Program-made: the position numbers and the translations under genes
From: Ulota crispa
Lineage: Eukaryota; Streptophyta; Bryopsida; Orthotrichales; Orthotrichaceae
Reading direction: 5' to 3'
NCBI GenBank assembly: GCA_963920765.1
Contig: OY987242.1
Span: forward strand, 7,404,789-7,468,788
DNA length: 64,000 nt
Notes under the pieces: generated by a model
The model's input: only the letters and a program-made list of their open reading frames with translations
The model's database searches: none
What the model was told of the DNA's origin: nothing
Part shown: piece by piece, positions 12,136 through 24,445 of the stretch
Layout of the letters: each line of letters starts with the position of its first letter
Numbering within the stretch: position 1 is the first letter of the stretch

Positions 12136-12452
12136 GGGAAAATTTGATGGATACCATTAAAGTTTGCAATATTTGTATAGATGCTCCTGGTTTTTCAGAA
12201 ATTGCACAAATATCGTAGGATCATAATTTTCAGGTGTTTGTTGCATGTCACTTCCTTCTTCTTTCGTGAGTACATTTTTGTTCTTTTGTTTTGCTGCACT
12301 CCTTGTTTCAACATTGGTCATGGAGGACATGGCATGCACAACAAAACAAACGCTTCATAATCATGGTCCCTAAGATATTTGTGCAATTTTTGAAAAACCA
12401 AGAGCATCTATATGAATTTTTCAGATTTCAAGGATATCTATCAAAATTTCCT
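12136..12452. mobile_element. L1, Mutator-like foldback MITE
   Basis: Long inverted repeats: the left arm begins GGGAAAATTTGATGGATACC and its motifs (GCAATATTTGTATAGATGC, TTTTTCAGAAATTGCACAAA) recur inverted on the right, which ends TCAAAATTTCCT. Same family as L2, L3 and L4. No target duplication is obvious for this copy. Confidence 0.75.
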
Positions 12453-13673
12453 AGAAAAAAATATTCATATATTTATTCACCCTATGTTGTGGTAGCCAAT
12501 GTCAAAATGAAGTTGGCTTAGAGCCATGAATCAAGGCTATCAAGACTTTGTTATATTTGAACCAAGATTTCATGCTATTTAGCGTCACTAACAAATCAAG
12601 GACTTGCTAGAATAAAAGTGTAAAGGGAGCTCGTTCTCTCATGTCTAATGGCTAGAATACTAGCTTTAAATTTTCTCAAGGAAAGGAATGAAGGACTTTA
12701 ACTAGAGGTGTTGCTTATTCAAAATGATACTTCTAACTAAGCTAATGTTTGGGGCTTGGAACTTGAGACATAACACTCCCAAAGAGCAAGGTTGGCAAAA
12801 AATCAATTAAATTTAAAAAAAAAAATGTTTTTTTGGGACATTTCAATTATTTTGGCACTTATTTGGTCTTTTACAACCTCACAATAATTTTTTTAGGATA
12901 TTGTGTAGAAGTTTAGAATAGGTCAAAAAACCTAATTAGGTCAAAGTATTTGTCCAATTCCTACTAAATTGTAGCATATGAATTTGAGCTATAGAAGTAT
13001 AATGTTCTAGCATATAATCAAGACACTTCAAGAAATGATCATTTTGCCATGCAAAAAGAATCTAATGTGTATAGCTTTTTAGAGTAAAAAATGATAGTGA
13101 TGACATATCCTTGTATAAGGTTGAAAATAGTACTTACTACTCAATTTTTGAATTGGTAGAAGCGTGACATAATCATGAAACAAACTTAGTGTTCCTAGTA
13201 CAATCAAGAATCATTTTCTTCAAAAACTGATTCTTAGTCCTAGAACTCATAGATTTCTAGAGTATAGTTGTAGAAAAGGAACAGTTTAGAGGAGGTAATG
13301 GAAAGCTTGAAGTAGCCAAAATCTCCAAGAGGAATTGGGCCTCACTTGTGCCCATCTCAAAAACAAAACAAGTCAATGTTGAGTTAGTGAGGATACATGC
13401 TAGGTGTCTTAAGCCTAGTATGCGTGTTATAGCTTTCACAAGGAGAATTAAAGCAAAGCAAACACACTATAGAAAAATCCTCCAAAAATTCAAGTACAAA
13501 ACCTGAGTAGTGCTAGTCTAAGATGTGGCCATCTTGTTACAAGTGTGACAAAATCCAAAAATCCAAAGCTTAGTGCGTTGCTGGACCAGTTGTGTGACTA
13601 GATACATAAAAAACATTGGTATAAGAGTGCTCTTACATATGCAGATAGTCACATCATGTAAACTACGGAGAAT
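12453..13673. other. Intergenic, nothing recognised
   Basis: AT-rich, no gene or clear repeat. Open frames are at or below 60 codons. Confidence 0.5.
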
Positions 13674-13975
13674 TTAACCCCTAAACGTCCATGAGGATGA
13701 TTATCATCCTTTGGTCCCAAAAAAAATTATGTACAACAAAAAAAAGTTGTTTTTCATCTTCTTCTTTTTTCCAAAGTGACCGTAAACACATGATCCATCA
13801 TAGAAAGCAAAAAATCATCTTATCAAATATGCTCATATTTTTAGGTAACCCAAATTGTGATAAAGTTTAAAATCATGGTGTTAGGTCCCAAACTACCCTT
13901 ATTGCAATTTTCATGAGGTCGGCATACACTATTGACTTTTGAAATTTTTAGAAGCAATACTATTGGTGCCCATCA
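13674..13975. repeat. Dispersed repeat related to 7550-8060 (copy 2), PBL-type left end
   Basis: Starts TTAACCCCTAAACGTCCATG with TTAA at the border, like a PBL element. It then follows the copy at 7550 through AACACATGATCCATCAT, CTCATATTTTTAGGTAAC and GCAATTTTCATGAGG. I could not find its right terminus. Confidence 0.5.
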
Positions 13976-15539
13976 ACCAAAACTTTGTTGAAGTTACAAT
14001 ATAATTACTGTTGAACCTACATTGTGGGTAAGCCACGGCCACCCAGCAATCCTTCAAGGTTTAAAATCAGTTGTTGGTGATACTAGTACTAATTCCTTGA
14101 CTAAATAGAGTTGAGAGTGTTTGAGAATGCTCATGAGCTCAAACATGGAGAGAGAAAGGTGGGTAAGCTAGATTTATTCATTTTTAAATCCTCTAACTGC
14201 CAGTAAACTTGAAGGCCATAAGCCTATAACCAAATCATAAATTTGGTGTACTATAGCCAGCGTTTTCATATAAAAAAACACAAGAGTCTTATTAAGTGGC
14301 CTTCAACTACTTTGGTCTTATGGATCTGGAACCAAATCTAGTCAATGGCTTTGGCCCACCAAATCCAAAAAAAGAGTAAATAAATAAAATAAAATACATT
14401 ATATTGTCATTTTAATCCCTTGTTCAAGTCTTATAGGCAAAGAGTAAAGCCTAAGAAGATAAGCATTCAACTTTAAAAAAAACAAAGAGTCAAATCTAAA
14501 AAGGCAAAAAACAACTTCAAATGACTTGAACTCTATGATATCATCATATATACTAGGCTGAATTATTTTAAACAAAGAGAAAACTCATATATATATATAT
14601 ATATATAAAATTCATGTGCATCCATAACCTTTTCAAGTTTTTGTATTAAAGTGGTAAATAAATAGTCAACTAGAGGTATAAGAACCTCTAGAATTACAAT
14701 TTATAAAAAAAAGATAATTTGCACCCATGGGCATATGTTTTGCAAGAAGCTAAAATAAATAAATTGTAAGGTCATTATGGCCTATCACATCCAATGACAT
14801 AGCAAGGTAAAGCAAATCATCCTTTTATTCAAAAAAGAGACTAAGAAGTTTTCTTTTTTGAGTGTAGCTCTAAATAATGCTTGTAACCTAGTATTATTAT
14901 GCAATAGAGTCTAAATATTGAAACTTGCATAGAAATAAACAAAAAAGGAAAAAAGAAAAAAGAAAAATACACATTTCAAGGAATAGATGCCATGATTTTA
15001 GAAAAAATATTTTACTCTTTATAAATTGTATGAACAAAAAGAAAACTAAAACAACAAGACATTTGCAACCGGTCACTAGTTGAACCCTAATTTATCCTTA
15101 AAATTTAGATGCTAAAAAGAGATTTGTTGGAAAGCTGTATGTCTTAGTTCTCAGCCTCTCAACCAATCAGGGATACGGGTACATGCATATTGCATTAATC
15201 TGCCATGTACCTTGGATAAGACAAATTTCTATTTGAATGGGCCATGTGCCTAACTACCTGACGAAGTTCATGATTGATAGGGTGCCACCAGCGTGGATAG
15301 CTGCATGTTATGTCCAGCATGTTACTGCTCTCACACTCTCTCTTTCATGTCCAAAGTGTGACTTGGCCTTTCTTATGAATTTTCAGAATATAAATGGAGT
15401 GTCCACGAGCAAAAAATTGGTTGTCAAAAACTACATGAGAGATGGTCAGGTGCACAAAAAACTACTGAAGTGCATGAAAAATGAAGGTGTGAGGGTGTTG
15501 ATTTGACCCACTAGTATAAGACGGATGATTTTGTTTATC
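13976..15539. other. Intergenic with a short AT microsatellite
   Basis: About ten AT units at 14588-14607 and an A-rich GAAAAAA run at about 14940-14968. An 89-codon frame at 15237-15506 (+) has no recognisable domain and no exon context, so I do not call it a gene. Confidence 0.5.
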
Positions 15540-16468
15540 TTAACCCCTACAGGCCCAAGTGTCCTTTTGGGGGAGAAATGGACTTTTGGTATGTACCTAT
15601 AACTAAACTACTTTGTGTGATTTTTTGAGACTTTTATTGAAGGTGTGGAATTCAAAAACCTATGTAGGCATCTAATTTTTCCTTTAGTCTAACACTCAAC
15701 AAAGAGGTTATCAAATTTTTTTCAAAAATAGAGAAGGGGAAATTTGGGCATGGCGTCTCCTTTGTCAGTGGGTGTTGACTCCAAAGAGGGTCACCCCTTG
15801 TGGGCACAAGGTGTGGACACTTGGGCAAAGGGGAGTGGCGTGGAAGGGACTTGTCTTGGGGACTCCCAATCCTCCATTCGTTTTGCCCTTTGTAAATTTT
15901 GGTGCTTTAAATTTTTGAGCAATTTGTGTATTTGTCTTTTATTTGTTTTTTTCAAATTGTAGTAGGCTAAGATTCCTTGGTTTCACCATTTGAATTAGAG
16001 TAACTTAGGTTTCTAAATTTCACATAAAGCCTCTAGTTTTGCTTAGTGTATTTGTAAATTTCAGGGCCTTTTGGCATTCAAAGATTTTTTGAAGTAAATT
16101 GTACGCCTCCAATTCATTTGAAAATTCTCTCACACATACCTAACTTGGTTTTCTACACGGAGATATTAAACCTCAACTTTGTGTAGAGCAACTTTTTTAG
16201 TATATGAGTAGTCGAAGGCTTTTAAAATTTTTGGATAGGAAGGAATAAAATCCTTTTTTTTCCTTTTAGATGTCAATATTTCACTACGCTTTGTATGAAA
16301 TGAGCTTATTTTTTCCCACAAGTACCTCCCGTAGTTTGGGGCAAGATCCTATGGTTAGGTTTATCAATTTTTAAATTACTTTTCTTACCTTTCTACACAT
16401 TCCCTTAAAAGTGACAATTTTTAGTGACTTTTACCCAAAAATAATAATCTTGAGTCTTTAGGAGATAA
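15540..16468. mobile_element. PBL-5, TTAA-type element with a foreign interior
   Basis: Left end TTAACCCCTACAGGCCCAAG and about 150 bases inward match the left arm of PBL-12 (GGGACAAATGGG-like, then ACTACTTTGTGTGATTTTTTG). The right end is CTTTAGGAGATAA, a mutated version of the inverted terminus. The right 165 bases match the right end of PBL-4. A more GC-rich stretch at about 15750-15880 is unlike anything else nearby. Confidence 0.6.
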
Positions 16469-16497
16469 GGTTAGAATCGTATTAAGCTTACTCTATG

Positions 16498-17406
16498 TTA
16501 ACCCTTTAAAGACCATAGACATTTTCACAAAATCTATTAGAAACCGAGGTAGTAAGCTTGGATGTGCAGTTGAACCAAATATGGACTTGATTTCAATAAT
16601 CTGTCCTTACAAATGGGAACTACACCTTGTTTACTATAAGGTATCAAAATTTCAACTAGATCTACTGTTGGAGGTGAAATATTATAATGATTAAGTGAAT
16701 TGTTGGTGGAAAATCTTTAGTTTGTGTGCTTGTGTGGTTTTGGATCTTACTACTTCATACAAGCTTAGTTTGAGAAGAGCCTTATATTTCTAAAAAGCAT
16801 GGTTTCTCAACTCTCTAATGAGACTAGTTTCACACAAAATGGATAAAAATAGCAATCACAAGGTGTAGCTAAGTGGACAAAAAGGGTCAAAAATCTCACT
16901 TTATTTGCTATTCAAAAATTTTTATAAGAAATTTGATAAATGCTATGAAAAATCCAATTGGTGATAACAATAAAGAATTGGCCTTAAATGTAGGACAATT
17001 TTTTTTAATATGAAATGACAGCTTTATTTTAATAGATCTTCAAATATTACAATTATACTACTATTGTATAGAGAAACAATACAAGCATATTTCTTGAGGA
17101 ATTTGAAAATTTTTAAGATCGCACAATTGAAATTTGGCATTCTTCTTGGATGTTTGGTGTATTGTGTTGTTGCTTTGATCCATCTTTGACCAAACATGGA
17201 TACGTATTTTGAGGCCATGCTGTATAAACATCACTATTTATCAACTCACATGCTTGATTTCATTGTTTATTATTTGGTTGGATAAAATTCTTGTGAGCAC
17301 AAGCATTCTTCCAGACCGGTTTCCAAATTGTTAAACAATTTTACTCCATAAACCAAAAACCACTCTCCCTAACCAAGATGTGGTTCGCTGGTCTCTAAAG
17401 GGTTAA
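16498..17406. mobile_element. PBL-6, TTAA-bounded element, 909 bp
   Basis: Starts TTAACCCTTTAAAGACCATAG and ends GGTCTCTAAAGGGTTAA, with TTAA at both borders. The terminus carries the GACCATAG motif also seen in PBL-11. The interior is not palindromic and has no transposase-like frame. Confidence 0.7.
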
Positions 17407-18833
17407 TTTACCCTGAAAGAAGGTGCATGATCCATAGAGTTGGCTAGAGTACCCTTGAAGTGTGACGTAAATATTCTCATGTCAGTCCTCTGTCCTCCTA
17501 TATTTTGTAGAGAAACATATTGAAAGGAAAGATGAAGCATGTAAAAAAGAAGAACATAAAAGCAAAGTTTTGGTCTAAGCTACTAATTTTGGCAAATTCT
17601 GAAAATCGTTATTATCATTTGGGATGCTTTGATACAAGTTCTAGTTGTTTTACAATAACATTATAAAAAGTATTATATAATCTATGTGTAAATTCGTGTT
17701 TCTCGATAAAATTTCCTGGCTTTAGTTTGATCATGGAATTTCTTGAAATATGGCGATGGTTTGGAAATAAAACAAAGAAGGGCTTGTTGCATACAAATGT
17801 ATGTAGGGCATCTCAAGGTTTGTTGAGAATTTGGGCTCAAGCACCTTAGAACCCCTGCACAACTGCAACGGACTATGATTCAAACTTGACCAAACATAGG
17901 CGCAACTGCGCAAAACTGCGCAGCCTGCTTCCTCAAATATTACTTGGCCAAAAAAATCTTACACTTATACCCTGATATTGCTCAATGTCTTGTTCACTTT
18001 CTTTTCAACCCTTGGCTTGCTCAAGTTCGTAAAATTCTCAACTACAAGCCTCCATAAAACCAACCATACATGATTAATTTGGTTTATTTTTTGTGTTGGT
18101 CTCAATTTATTAGACTCACATTTCATAACAATAAGCAACAAATTTTTACATGTTCAAGGCAAGATTGATCAAAGGTTACAAAGTTTATTACGTACTAGAA
18201 CACCATTGATCCATGTAACAAGATTTAGCATATTCTTGGCTACAATTGATAGTAAACCATAGCATAGGGCTTTGATTACTTGACAAAACCACATCAACCC
18301 ACCCAACCAAGAATCCCCGTATCCTTGGAATAACCAAGGGATATCTGCTTGGCCAATATCCCTTTTAGCAAATGTCAATGTAAGGGGACATTCCACTAGT
18401 AGAAACATGATCTGCACAGACCAAGCCTTCATATCCACACTTGGTGTAATTCACCACAAAATGACAAGTTACACCAAATGTCCAAATGTGAGTCTAAATA
18501 CTTGGTCTACGCAAAATAAAATTCTATTGATGTTCTCCAAGCAAATGCCTCTTGAACATTCTATAGAAAATTTTGTCCCCCAAACAATATGATTGTTACC
18601 CAATTTCCATGATTGTTGTTTACTAACCAATTTTACTTCATCCATTTTGCCATCAGAAATTGGTTTTTGCTCACCGGTGTTTTGCAAATACGAACTAGCT
18701 ACGAGCACTCAAAATACCGGTTCTTCTTTGAGAAAGTTAGAGTTGAGTTGATTATGCTAAAGCCACGGAGTTTTGTGGTTATACCTTGACCTTCAAGATA
18801 CCCAATGTGGAAGCACCTAATATTAATAGTGAA
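17407..18833. other. Intergenic, nothing recognised
   Basis: Two - strand open frames of 79 and 89 codons lie end to end at 18708-18169. Their residues look somewhat protein-like, but no motif or family can be named, so they may be a decayed coding fragment or chance. Confidence 0.35.
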
Positions 18834-18989
18834 CCTAATGTTGTTACTCTCTACACGGGGTGGTCATTCTAGAACTTAAATTTAGGTTATTTATAAACAA
18901 CTTATCTGGTTAGCAACAATAAGTTCTCTATGACTTACCAAAATTTAAATTTTAGAATGACCACCATATGTAGAGAGTAATGGCATTAG
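18834..18989. mobile_element. FB-5, small inverted-repeat element
   Basis: CTAATGTTGTTACTCTCTAC followed by GGTGGTCATTCTAGAA on the left is repeated inverted on the right (CTAATGCCATTACTCTCTAC, GGTGGTCATTCTAAAA). The arms are about 50 bases around a short AT-rich centre. No target duplication is clear. Confidence 0.6.
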
Positions 18990-19224
18990 ATACATTGTTA
19001 TTATTAGGTGATGTTACCTTACTTTTGTGCACAAATGTGACTCTCAATGGGGTCATATAGCTTGGATCGTTTAGGACAAGAAGGTAACCCAGTGTTGTAG
19101 GACTCCCACCATGGGCATTGGTGGAGTGTTGTCCACCAATGTCCACAAAGATTTTTGAGCTTTCTCCTAAAAATCCCAAAATTCTCTTTTTCAACCTGTT
19201 TTTTAAATATGTGCACTAGATGTT

Positions 19225-19402
19225 GCATACGTATACATATATGTATATATACATATACATATGTATATGCATATGGATATGCATATGGATATGCATATGG
19301 ATATGCATATGGATATGCATATGGATATGCATATACATATACATATACATATACCTATACATATACCTATACATATACATATACATATACATATACCTAT
19401 AC

Positions 19403-19449
<47 letters not shown>
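19225..19449. repeat. Compound hexanucleotide satellite
   Basis: About five units of a 12-mer alternating ATATGC and ATATGG are followed by about twenty units of ATACAT with scattered ATACCT. The period is a multiple of three, so several frames on both strands stay open through it. These are not genes. Confidence 0.95.
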
Positions 19450-20288
19450 GTTAGGTATTTTTGAAAATCTAGTCGAGTGATATCCGGCTGATTCAAATTT
19501 TAACTTTGGCTGACTTCTTATTGCTTTTTTGGATCTCCCCGCTCATTGTTGTCCACTGTGGTCTGGATTCAGAGACTCGCCTAGTCGCCCCCCTATCTGT
19601 CAAAAACAGAAATTATACGATAACTTAAAAAACTGGAAAGTCGAGTTCTCAATGCCTGTCTGGGAATAGAAAGGTGCGGCGTATTGCAGGAGCTGGCAGG
19701 ATGAGGTCCTGACTGGGTCCTGACTGGGTCGTGACTGGGTAGTGGCGAGCAACTGAGAGAGCGGCGTCAGCTTGCACTTGAACAGCAAGGGGCAGGGTCT
19801 TTTTTCTTAGCAATTTTTTTGACTGAGGTAACCTTACCCATACCTGAGCGTTTAAGGGTGTAGGGTACTTCAAGGTCTTGGAAAATTTAGGAAAAAAATC
19901 TGCAAGGTTAGCCTTTCAATAAGTTATCATGGAACATAATTAATGTGAAAAAAGGTATTGTAGATTGTTTTATATTAAAGGGCAAAGTTGCAACTCATAG
20001 GGTTTCTAAAAGCAGCTCTAAACTATCCTTGAAAGTCCTTGGATGTGTTCCTATACATGTACTTAATGGTCCCAATCTTGACCCTCTCAAATTAGCTCCT
20101 AAGTTGACATGTGGCAGTATTTCTTATGCAAGTGACATTCACTGCTCCACTTTGGGTTCAAGAGTGTGTGGAGAACTCCCCAAATGAAAAGTGCGGCATT
20201 GCGGACTGCTCAAGTATGGGGTAGGTTACCTTAAATCCTACGTCATGAAACTGACACTGGGTACCAATACACTGAAATCTAGGGAAAA
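19450..20288. other. Intergenic with a short 11-bp triplication
   Basis: An 11-base unit (GTCCTGACTGG, third copy GTCGTGACTGG) is repeated three times at about 19707-19739 within a locally GC-richer patch. An 80-codon frame at 19945-20187 (+) has no recognisable domain. Confidence 0.4.
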
Positions 20289-20472
20289 AGTGGATGAAAT
20301 TTCTCAAGTCCCTCCTTTTGTAAACACCCAGTTTACTAGATTTTGGATGAAAGTGACTTATATTAGTAAACTTATTGAATGAATGTGCACACACACCATT
20401 GATTCTTTTCGAGTTTAACTAATTTTTCCTTGCCTGATTGCAGTATAGGGTGCAGGTCGCTGTACCCTGACA
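20289..20472. repeat. Partial copy of FB-2 (right half)
   Basis: Matches the right part of FB-2 in the same orientation: TATTAGTAAACTTATTG, GAATGTGCACAC, TAATTTTTCCTT and an end resembling GTCGCTGTACCCTGAC. The left half was not found. Confidence 0.6.
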
Positions 20473-20500
20473 AATGCAAAAAAAGACCCTGGCAAGGCAA

Positions 20501-20600
20501 GGGGGAAGGGAAGGGAAGTCGAATTGAGAAGGGAAGGGAATCAAAGTGTAGAAGGGAAGGGAATCAAAGTGTAGAAGGGAAGGGAAGTCAAACTGTAGAA
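20501..20600. repeat. Purine-rich tandem repeat, 23-bp unit x3
   Basis: AGAAGGGAAGGGAATCAAAG plus three bases is repeated about three times (20528-20550, 20551-20573, 20574 onward), preceded by a GGGAAGG-rich run. The + strand is almost pure purine in each unit. Confidence 0.85.
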
Positions 20601-21926
20601 GAGAAGGTGGGTACGGAGCAACGTTCTGAGAATTGGTTTTGGGTTTTTAGTTAAATGGTTATAACCGTGAGAAAAAAGGTGCTATTATTGCGATATGGAA
20701 GGAAAATGGTTAGAGCATAGCAGATAACTTAGAGAAAAAAAATTAGAATTTTAGGATTTTTTTTCTAAAGTAGAGTATGACTTGCAAACCTGAAGAAAAT
20801 TGTGGAGTTTATTGATGGCTACTTCTGGTTAATCGGTTTTTTGCAGTTGCTAACCAATCTTAGAATATGTAAAGTATTGGTGACTACAATACAAATTTTT
20901 AAATGCTGTATAACAAACATTGTCACAAATAGTGTCACTAATTTGGAATTTGAACCCACCTTGCATAAGCAAGATTGCTTGTTTTGCATTATAAGTGATT
21001 TGCACATTAACAAAAACAAGCCACAATAATGTGGGTTAAAATTGATATAAGTAACAAAAAATTGTAGTTGCACCCGCATCAAACTCCGCGCTTCAATTTT
21101 CCTAGCAAGTTCAAGTAAAATCTAGTAGAGGTTGTTGTAGTTAAGGTTCAACTTTAGAATTGCAAAGCATGCTTACGCTTTGCTGCAATTCAACCAAACA
21201 GACGCGCATCTTGCACAATTGAACCTAATCCAAACATTAACAAGCAATTGAGCATTGGGCTGCACAATTTAGTGCACAACAACAAGTACACAAGTGGCAC
21301 TGCGCCATTGTATTTGCAATAGAGATCAACACCTCAACTAGTAAACTACTAAACCTAATTAAATTCCATTGTTCCAACTAACCCCTCCACTAACCTCAAC
21401 TTGTAATTTTTTGTGCAAGAGAAAATTGGAGGTTGCGATTTCAATGGTGGAGATGTTGCTGCTGTAGCAATAGGTGTACACTTGAGATAGCTGAAGAGCT
21501 ACATCTTTAAAGCCAACGGAAGGGATGGATGCTAGTTTTAGAGTAGGAGAAAATAGTAAACTACGATTTGATATTTTTCAAGTATGATTTCTTACTCAAA
21601 TTTCTAAATTGTTCAAAAAAAATCCTATAATATACGTGTGGCGCACAATTTTCTTTTTGTAGAAATCCAGCTAAATTTAGCCAGTCTTGGGAACAAGCTG
21701 GTACGGAGGGGAGTTCGGCGCAGGTCAATTGATGAGTTCAGTTGAGGTCACTCATATCAACAGTCTGTCAGACGTCCCACAAGCCCACAACCATTGTGTG
21801 CTCCGCTGCACGCTGTCCTGCTCTCCGTCCTGCTGCTTGCTTGTGGGAGAACTCCAAATCTCTCAATGGACTGATTGACTTACTCTCACACCTTGTTTGT
21901 GTGCCAAACATCATAAAATTCAGTAG
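20601..21926. other. Intergenic, nothing recognised
   Basis: No gene or clear repeat seen. Open frames of 60-90 codons on both strands overlap each other and have no recognisable motifs. Confidence 0.45.
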
Positions 21927-21959
21927 CCTGAAGAGAGGCTGCCTTTCCCTCTCTTCAGG
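21927..21959. other. Perfect 12-bp hairpin
   Basis: CCTGAAGAGAGG (21927-21938) is exactly complementary to CCTCTCTTCAGG (21948-21959) across a 9-base loop. It lies in no recognised gene. Function unknown. Confidence 0.6.
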
Positions 21960-22719
21960 TATCATCCACAAACTTCATCTTGACAATTTTATTTTTATTT
22001 TTATTTTTATTTTTTTTATAATAATTTTTGACATGTCTAACTCCCTCAATGTGTGTGCATTGAACTAAGTCTCCCTTTCATAAACTTTAACAAATTCACT
22101 CAAGTATCTCCATAGCTAAAGAAGGGTGTGGAATCTTCCACACCATTCTCTTGGAGGGAGGACAGCCTTTATTAGTGCTATTGAATGTTATGATGAAAAA
22201 GTTTTGCTTTCTCACATATCAAAAATTGTAAGAAAGACTCAAATTGAATTTGGGAATTTAAATTTGGATTCTATAACTCCAATTTGAACTTGGAATCTTG
22301 GAAGGGAATAATATTAACCAATCTAAAAGAGGGGCAAATTTTTATTTTTATCCTTATTTGTAGAGTAGATTAGTTTTTTCACATGGCTTCACAAATAAGG
22401 TGTTAGTCATTGAGTCCAGTGTGAGATTTAGTGTTCTCCTTACTTGTGCACCTTGCCTCTTGCACCACATTTGCTATAGTTACCACCCTCATGCCCCCCT
22501 CTCCTTTTCATTCCCTCTATGTATCTCCAACACGCTACCTTCGCAACCATGCTACAACACAAAGTAATTCTATGTGGTAATGGGTGATTGCAAGAATGGT
22601 TTGTCCTACTTTCTGCCCCCTTCACCTCTTGCGGGTGGTTTTTGGGTCCTATCTTTTGCAGTTTTAGTCATTTTGACCTAAAATTTTAGAATAAGGTGAA
22701 CATGAAAGTCATTGACATT

Positions 22720-22721
<2 letters not shown>
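21960..22721. other. Intergenic with a short TTTTTA run
   Basis: A TTTTTA-type hexamer run sits at about 21988-22018. Otherwise no gene or repeat seen. Confidence 0.45.
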
Positions 22722-22782
<61 letters not shown>

Positions 22783-22788
22783 TATATA
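22722..22788. repeat. TA microsatellite
   Basis: About 33 TA units with a single CATA interruption near the right end. Confidence 0.95.
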
Positions 22789-23705
22789 AAATAATTATTT
22801 TACTATTTTTAAGTGGACCCTGATTGCATGTCTACCTTGGCAGTTTTGGTGGGTTTTAGTACTATTTTGGATTGAAAAAGGCAAATCTCAAGCCAGAAAT
22901 CAGGGAAGTTGTTCATTAGGAAGCATTACATGGATCTATAGATTGGTTTTACAAAACTAAAAAAACTTAGCCCTCCACATTGTCTCAGAGTGGGCATCCT
23001 TTCTGCCTCCATTGGAGAAAGACAAAGACCTTCCTCCAAAAAGCACTTGCATCAGTTCAAGCTAATGAGAGAGATAAGAAATGGTCTTATTTTATTTTAT
23101 TTTATTTTATTTTATTTACTATTTTCTAAAGAGCAAAAAGAAAATTGTCTTTTTATTGATAATTTTTGTCCCTCTATTTTTGTGCATCACTTTTAGAATA
23201 ATTTTTTTCTCTAATTCTGAATTTTCGTAAGTATGTTATTTTAAGTGCTTTACAAATTTTTTGTGTTTTGTTTTATTTAAAAATAATATGTTTCAAAAGC
23301 TCATAGTACTACTTAGTATTACTAGTTTTAAGGGTGTTTGAGACAAAATTGGTAGGTCATTCTTGCAACTACCCTAATGCAAGAAGATTGTAGTATTTCA
23401 AATTTAGTATGTTTTGAGATTTGTATATCAATGAAAAGCCCTCAACAAGGTGCATCTTTTCATGTACAGTAAATAATTATTGAAGTGCTAAAACTTATGT
23501 AAATAGAGACCCCAATTGTCTATCCAACCACCTCATTGGACCATTTGCCAATCTTCATTCTAAAATTCTTGGAATTAGCATATGTTTCAATCCTAGTCTT
23601 TCTTGCAATCGTAAGAACAAATTATTACTAAGTTATTTTGGAAGAATACATTAAATGTTATTTCAGTTGGTACAAGATTTTAAATAGTGCAAGATTTCTT
23701 CATAG
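22789..23705. other. Intergenic with a TTTTA pentamer run
   Basis: TTTTA repeated about six times at 23088-23118. No gene or other repeat is recognised. Confidence 0.5.
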
Positions 23706-24186
23706 AACGCAATATTTGTTAATGTGGGAAAAATCTCAATTTTGGGACTTTTTTGTTTTTCATTTTTAGAGGTTTCAGGTGATTTAGAGTGAATTTTATG
23801 ACAATTCTTTGAAGACCTTACATCAATGATGAAATATCTTGGAGGAATTATAAGTAAACTTACTTTAACCCCTAAAGGGCCCTTGGGCTTTGGAGATACG
23901 GTACCAAATACGGCCGTAACCAATATTCAAAAATTTGAATCAGCTGCAAATGAAGTGCTACAACCACACATATTGAAGGGTTGTATGATGGTGGGTGCTT
24001 TTTTTTTTTGAAAACCCCTCATAACAGCTCAAACACGTTTGTACATATGATCGTACATACAGCCGCAAAGGGTTTTTGGGCCGTTCAGGGGTTAAATCAC
24101 CAAAATATGCTCACAAATGCAAAAATAAATATCCCTAAAAAAATGTTTTGAGAAAGTGTTTTTCCCAAATTTACAAATATCATGTT
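23706..24186. mobile_element. K1, 4-bp-TSD MITE carrying PBL-7
   Basis: Flanked by ATAG at 23702-23705 and 24187-24190. Left end AACGCAATATTTGTTAATG, inverted right end AACATGATATTTGTAAATT, then GGGAAAAA-like on both sides. PBL-7 splits it. Without the insertion it is about 254 bp and aligns throughout with K3. Non-coding. Confidence 0.85.
23865..24095. mobile_element. PBL-7, TTAA-bounded element inserted in K1
   Basis: Starts TTAACCCCTAAAGGGCCC and ends GGGCCGTTCAGGGGTTAA. Removing it and one TTAA restores ACTTTAAATCACCAAAATAT, which aligns with the uninterrupted ACTTTGAATCACCAAAATAT at 27522-27541 in K3. This is direct evidence that the element inserted into, and duplicated, TTAA. Length 231 bp, non-coding. 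Confidence 0.88.
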
Positions 24187-24445
24187 ATAGTAATTTGGTT
24201 GAATTTTGTTTAACTATTATAAGTCGTGGCATACTCCTTTTGCGCTTGTTCTCCACATATGGTTTTAGCCACAACCTTCCCACTCTTGAAGTAATTACTG
24301 GATGGTGCAACCTTTGCGTTGTATCAGCATTTATTACATACTCTCTAATTGAGATATGTGCTTGCCAAATCTCCTCAATATTTTGACCGCTTGAGTCACT
24401 TTTTTTGAGATGACGGTTAAACACCATATAGTACAATATACACAA

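Noticed and set aside
18169..18708. Two adjacent - strand frames that might be a decayed polyprotein fragment
   Set aside because: No recognisable retroelement or other motif; kept only as a remark in the intergenic entry.
19155..19496. Several overlapping open frames on both strands (Tyr-Thr, Ile-Cys, Met-His repeats)
   Set aside because: A six-base satellite has a period divisible by three, so stops are absent by chance in many frames.
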